Shown here: positions 6,196 to 9,082 of the stretch, in pieces
Layout of the letters: every line of letters starts with the position of its first letter
Position numbering within the stretch: the stretch's first letter is position 1
DNA from: an uncultured Oscillospiraceae bacterium
GTDB taxonomy: Bacteria; Bacillota; Clostridia; Oscillospirales; Oscillospiraceae
Assembly: GCA_944385595.1 (NCBI GenBank)
Contig: CALWXY010000189.1
Coordinates: forward strand, 1-9,082
Direction: 5' to 3'
DNA length: 9,082 nt
The notes under the pieces: model-generated
Told to the model about the DNA's origin: nothing
What the model saw: only the letters and a program-made list of their open reading frames with translations
Databases searched by the model: none
Program-made: the position numbers and the translations under genes

Positions 6196-7854
6196 TTATA
6201 TCATCTTCAATATCGTAAGTCCGACCATATAGCGGGTGAAATCGTCCGCCGATATCTCGGTGACCGCCAGCAGGTTTTTGAGCTTCGCCATGCGGTAGTT
6301 GAGGGTGTTACGGTGTATGTACAGGCGCTCGGCCGTCTGACTGAGGTTGCCCGTGCAGCTTATATAGGCCTCCAGCGTGCGCCGCAGCTCGGCGAAGTCC
6401 GGCGTGTCGCCCATAATCGGCTCCAGTATGTTCACGCATATGGCGTGCAGCTCGTCGGTGGTGAAATTGTGCCACAGCCGGTGGAACAGGTACTGCTCGT
6501 GATACGAAAAACAGCTCTGCGACGGGCGTATCTTCTTGCCCAGAGCTATGCTCTCCGCCGCCTCGAAATAGCAGGAACTGAGCGTCTCAAGCCCCCGGCA
6601 CGTTTCACTGAGGCCGATAAAACAGTCCAGCCCGAATTCGTTGCTGATTTCCTGAACCATCTGCGTGCCGAGCAACTCGTGCTCCAGTATGACCGCGATT
6701 CTCGGCATACCCGCGGGCACAAGCCGAAGTATGGTGAGCGTATTCTCATGTATCAGAATCAGCTTGTCCATGTCGTTGTGCTCGGCGAGACGGCGGCTGA
6801 TATGCGCGCGCTGCTTCTCCAGCGCCTGACGCCTCTGCAAGGCGGGCATGGCGGCGAGCGAAGGATACTCCATCACAATGCAAATCCGTGTCGAATCGTA
6901 GTCGAAATTGCAGAGCGCGCAGAACTGCTTCGCGCGCTGGGAGTCCGGGTTCTGCTGCAAAAGCACCTGCCACATGAAGAGGTCGTCCATATTGAGGGCC
7001 GACGCCTCGGCCTGTACCTTGCTGCGCATGGTCTGCGCCAGCACGGGCAGATAGTTCTCCACCACCCAGAGCTCCAGCAGGGAAAACGGCTTGTTGGTCG
7101 ACAGTATGCAGAGATAGCCGGTCAACGACTCACCCCATCTCGCCGGGCTGAGAATGAAAGACACGGGCTCGCCGTTTCTTATGAGCCTGTCCTGAAACAG
7201 CTGGGGACTCTGGCCCGCAAAGCCTTTCTCCAGCCTCGCCTGCTCGGACGGGGTGAAAAACCGCTGCCCCTTCGACGGATAGAAATCGCCCTTCCGCACC
7301 TCCCGGAGCACCGTCTGCACGGATGAGATTACGAGCTGGGGCGTGAGGAACATCACAGTGTTGGACAGCTTTCGCGCTATCATGGCAATGATTTCATCCA
7401 GCCCGCCCCCGGAGAGCGTCATCTCGCTCAGCTCGCGGATAGAGGCGAGGACATACTCAAAATCCGGGTGCTCGCTCTGGTCGGCGCGGCGGTACAGCAT
7501 TTTGGATATCTCCGCCATCGAAAACGGCGACCTTATGCCGAACAGGGGGAATCTCAGTGCGTCGGCGTGGCGGAGGACCTCCCCGCTTATCCACTCGGCC
7601 TCCGGCGGCAATCTCAGGCACAGCCCCGCGCAGCCGGCCTCGTTGAGCGCGCTTATGCTCTCCATCAGCCCCTGGCTGCCGTCCGGGAGCAGCATCCCGC
7701 TCGACAGCACCAGCTCGCCGCCCGAGAAATTCTGCGCCGCGGCGATGTCCTCGGCCACCGTCACACACCTCACATCTCTGCCGAAGCCGTCCATGCCGGC
7801 GAGGGGGCAGAGTATGTCCCGGCTTATTTTCCCCGTCAAAAGTTGCACGTCCAT
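6196..7854 (-). CDS. PucR-family transcriptional regulator
   Basis: A 552-residue regulator with full family architecture. The N-terminal PucR domain (about 1-123) contains GGELVLSSGMLLP (45-57) and the AGLCLRL and FPLFGIRSPFSMAEI strands. A middle sensor-like region follows (about 130-280). A divergent GGDEF-like/CdaR region (about 290-450) has FGLDCFIGLSE. The C-terminal PucR helix-turn-helix (about 500-529) reads TGNLSQTAERLYIHRNTLNY. Such proteins usually activate catabolic or transport genes in response to a metabolite; purines are only one known case. The start at 7854 gives a normal PucR N-terminus. GAGGAG lies at 7872-7867 with a rather long 12-nt spacing. The gene has its own promoter and points away from the binding-protein gene at 8125, its most likely target. 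The effector is unknown. Confidence 0.92.
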   Translation of the reverse strand: MDVQLLTGKISRDILCPLAGMDGFGRDVRCVTVAEDIAAAQNFSGGELVLSSGMLLPDGSQGLMESISALNEAGCAGLCLRLPPEAEWISGEVLRHADALRFPLFGIRSPFSMAEISKMLYRRADQSEHPDFEYVLASIRELSEMTLSGGGLDEIIAMIARKLSNTVMFLTPQLVISSVQTVLREVRKGDFYPSKGQRFFTPSEQARLEKGFAGQSPQLFQDRLIRNGEPVSFILSPARWGESLTGYLCILSTNKPFSLLELWVVENYLPVLAQTMRSKVQAEASALNMDDLFMWQVLLQQNPDSQRAKQFCALCNFDYDSTRICIVMEYPSLAAMPALQRRQALEKQRAHISRRLAEHNDMDKLILIHENTLTILRLVPAGMPRIAVILEHELLGTQMVQEISNEFGLDCFIGLSETCRGLETLSSCYFEAAESIALGKKIRPSQSCFSYHEQYLFHRLWHNFTTDELHAICVNILEPIMGDTPDFAELRRTLEAYISCTGNLSQTAERLYIHRNTLNYRMAKLKNLLAVTEISADDFTRYMVGLTILKMI

Positions 7855-7884
7855 GCCGTCGAACCGCTCCTCGTTTTTTTATGT

Positions 7885-7913
7885 ATTATATCCAAAATGC
7901 GCGGCAGTGTAAA
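7885..7913 (-). promoter_or_regulatory. Predicted sigma-70 promoter of the PucR gene
   Basis: On the minus strand TTTACA (7913-7908) and a perfect TATAAT (7890-7885) are separated by 17 nt. The expected start is near 7878, just upstream of the ribosome site at 7872-7867, giving a short leader. Confidence 0.82.
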
Positions 7914-7932
7914 TAGAGCCATGGGTATTATC

Positions 7933-7978
7933 GTACAGGTCGACCAGCGGACTTCAATTTAAACTGTGCAGGTTGGAC
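7933..7978. repeat. Imperfect direct repeat GTRCAGGT between divergent promoters
   Basis: GTACAGGTCGAC (7933-7944) and GTGCAGGTTGGAC (7966-7978) match apart from one substitution in the first 8 bases and one inserted base further on, with a period of 33 nt (about three helical turns). The first copy includes the 8-bp palindrome GGTCGACC (7938-7945). The repeat lies between the two divergent promoters, where a PucR-type activator could bind. Short and imperfect, so tentative. Confidence 0.3.
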
Positions 7979-7999
7979 GAATACAGCCAAAAAGGCCGA

Positions 8000-8008
8000 T
8001 GCTATAAT
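8000..8008 (+). promoter_or_regulatory. Predicted extended -10 promoter of the binding-protein gene
   Basis: TGCTATAAT is a perfect TATAAT (8003-8008) with the upstream TGN of an extended -10 element. No good -35 is found at 17 nt: the bases there read AATACA, and TTGGAC at 7973-7978 is too far away. A promoter with a strong -10 and a poor -35 is typical of an activator-dependent gene, consistent with control by the divergent PucR protein. Start expected near 8015. Confidence 0.65.
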
Positions 8009-8014
8009 TTATTT

Positions 8015-8124
8015 GCAATCAAACGAGACGGAATCGGGCGGGGTGGTGAGAGGCGCTGGGGAGACTGTGAAATCCGCAAGACATCCACTTGAAATCTGAG
8101 ACCAACACCTGAAGGAGGATTGAA
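8015..8124 (+). other. About 110-nt untranslated leader of the binding-protein gene
   Basis: If transcription starts near 8015, about 110 nt precede the ATG. The stretch 8031-8065 is purine- and G-rich (GGGCGGGGTGGTGAGAGG at 8036-8053). TGAAATC occurs twice (in the AAATCCGC and AAATCTGAG contexts). I see no recognised riboswitch and no convincing long hairpin. AGGAGG (8113-8118) is the ribosome site, 6 nt before the ATG. Confidence 0.4.
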
Positions 8125-9082
8125 ATGAAAAACAGCAAAAGGTTCCTGTTCCTGGCACTGGCAATGGCAATGCTGCTCGGCCTGGCCGCCTGCGGCGGCG
8201 GGGATGAGACGTCCCCAGACGTCAGCGGCGACGCCGAATACGGCCCAAACGAGGTGCTCGTCGTGGGCGTCAGCTCGCTCCCCAACGGCATAGATCCCGA
8301 GTACCACAACTCGCTGGAGGCCATGGGCCTCGCCGCCAATGTATACGAGACCCTTCTCGACTGGAACATAGTCGAGAACGAAAACGGCACCCTCATCCCC
8401 GACTTCGACTACGAGAACATCAAAGGCGCGCTCGCCGAGGACTGGTGGCGCTCCGAGGACGGCAAGACCATCTACTTCAAGCTGCGCGAGGGCGTCCTGT
8501 CCAACTACGGCAACGAGCTCACCGCCGAGGACGTCAAGTGGCGCCTCGACAGGGCCGACGCGCTCCAGGCTCTGGGCGTCTTCCACATGTACTCCACCAC
8601 CGGCCTCTCCAGCTGCGACAACGTCAAGGTCGAGGACAAGTACACCATCTCCATCACCACCGACGACGTGAGCTATATTGCCGACATCTTCTACACCCAC
8701 ATCCTCTGCGGTATCATAGACTCCACCGAGGCCAAGAAGCACGCCACGGAGGACGACCCCTGGGCCTCCGACTGGCTGGCCACCAACGCCGCCACCTTCG
8801 GCCCCTACTACATCGAGGAGTGGTCGCCCGGCAATCAGGTCGTCATAGTCGCAAATCCGAACTACTACGGCGAGGCGCCCTCCATCAAGAAGATAATCTA
8901 CCGCGAGATACCCAACAGCGCCAACCGCCTAGCCATGCTGCAGTCCGGCGATATCGACGTCTTCGACTCCCCGCTGCCAGAGGAGGTCCAGCAGCTGCGC
9001 GATGTCGACGGTATCAAGATAGAGTATCACAGGAGCAACCTCTCCCTACGCATAGAGCCGCTCTTCACCGACCCCATACTCT
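8125..9082 (+). CDS. ABC transporter family 5 solute-binding lipoprotein (3' truncated by window)
   Basis: The frame is open from ATG 8125 to the window end (319 residues visible; family members are about 500-600). Residues 1-22 are a lipoprotein signal ending in LAAC with Cys23. The mature N-terminus is a short Gly/Asp-rich linker. Family 5 (DppA/OppA/NikA-like) landmarks are AANVYETLLDW (70-80), LAEDWW (103-108), DGKTIYFKLREGV (112-124), LTAEDVKWRL (132-141), FGPYYIEEWSPG (225-236) and ANPNYYGEAPSIKKIIYRE (243-261). Proteins of this type bind peptides, nickel chelates, opines or sugars for import by an ABC permease, expected just downstream. The usual SDGTP before LTAEDV is replaced by SNYGNE. 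AGGAGG is 6 nt upstream of the start. Codons for Ile are mostly ATC here, unlike the start of dctM. The ligand cannot be assigned. Confidence 0.92.
   Translation, partial: MKNSKRFLFLALAMAMLLGLAACGGGDETSPDVSGDAEYGPNEVLVVGVSSLPNGIDPEYHNSLEAMGLAANVYETLLDWNIVENENGTLIPDFDYENIKGALAEDWWRSEDGKTIYFKLREGVLSNYGNELTAEDVKWRLDRADALQALGVFHMYSTTGLSSCDNVKVEDKYTISITTDDVSYIADIFYTHILCGIIDSTEAKKHATEDDPWASDWLATNAATFGPYYIEEWSPGNQVVIVANPNYYGEAPSIKKIIYREIPNSANRLAMLQSGDIDVFDSPLPEEVQQLRDVDGIKIEYHRSNLSLRIEPLFTDPIL

Noticed and set aside
6313..7326. Open frame of 337 codons on the plus strand inside the PucR gene
   Set aside because: Antisense shadow; the minus-strand frame has complete PucR architecture and its own promoter and ribosome site.
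8095..8118. CTGAGA followed by ACCTGA in the leader, reminiscent of a TPP riboswitch
   Set aside because: The remaining conserved TPP elements (the GGATAATGCCAGCG-like part and the 5' GGGG-helix spacing) are absent and the stretch runs into the ribosome site; chance resemblance.
8002..8742. Open frame of 246 codons on the minus strand before the window end
   Set aside because: It is antisense to the binding-protein gene, whose plus-strand frame has a signal peptide, a ribosome site and family motifs and stays open to base 9082. The minus frame is Val/Gly/Asp-rich with no motif.
1..9082. CRISPR arrays, tRNA/rRNA genes, insertion sequences, phage or defence genes
   Set aside because: No regularly spaced repeats, no tRNA-like cloverleaf or rRNA sequence, and no transposase, integrase or known defence motif were seen on either strand.

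Overview
The window is high-GC, gene-dense bacterial DNA. It has strong AGGAGG-type ribosome sites, lipoprotein signal peptides with Ala-Ala-Cys lipoboxes, two solute-import systems and regulators of the GntR/FCD and PucR families. This combination, with heavy use of the ATA isoleucine codon in a GC-rich genome, best fits an anaerobic Clostridia lineage (for example Oscillospirales). That assignment is inference; no rRNA or marker gene is present.

Layout. (1) 1-782, plus strand: the 3' end of an odd open frame. Its first ~80 visible residues look like a major-facilitator transporter, and the remainder is the C-terminal two thirds of a metallo-beta-lactamase-fold hydrolase lacking the HxHxDH metal motif. 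It is probably a deletion-fusion pseudogene or an assembly join. (2) 794-830: a strong bidirectional terminator. (3) 844-1575, minus strand: a GntR/FCD repressor. (4) 1576-1805: a divergent control region with a promoter for each direction and a 32-bp near-perfect palindrome starting at the predicted TRAP start site. (5) 1806-6092, plus strand: a compact operon of dctP, dctQ, dctM (a complete three-part TRAP transporter) followed by two DeoC/LacD-type aldolase paralogues. (6) 6149-6178: a second terminator hairpin between convergent genes. (7) 6196-7854, minus strand: a PucR-family regulator. (8) 7855-8124: a second divergent control region. (9) 8125 to the window end: a family 5 (peptide/nickel type) ABC solute-binding lipoprotein, truncated by the window edge.

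How it may work together: the FCD regulator probably senses a small carboxylate-like ligand and controls the TRAP operon through the palindrome. The TRAP system imports an organic acid using an ion gradient, and the aldolase pair cleaves it or a derivative. The second aldolase keeps all three DERA-type catalytic positions. The first keeps only one of them (Lys203) and has Ala and Arg at the other two, suggesting a non-catalytic partner subunit or a changed chemistry. No kinase, dehydrogenase or isomerase is encoded in the operon, so the substrate cannot be named. The PucR gene and the divergent binding-protein gene look like a separate import module.
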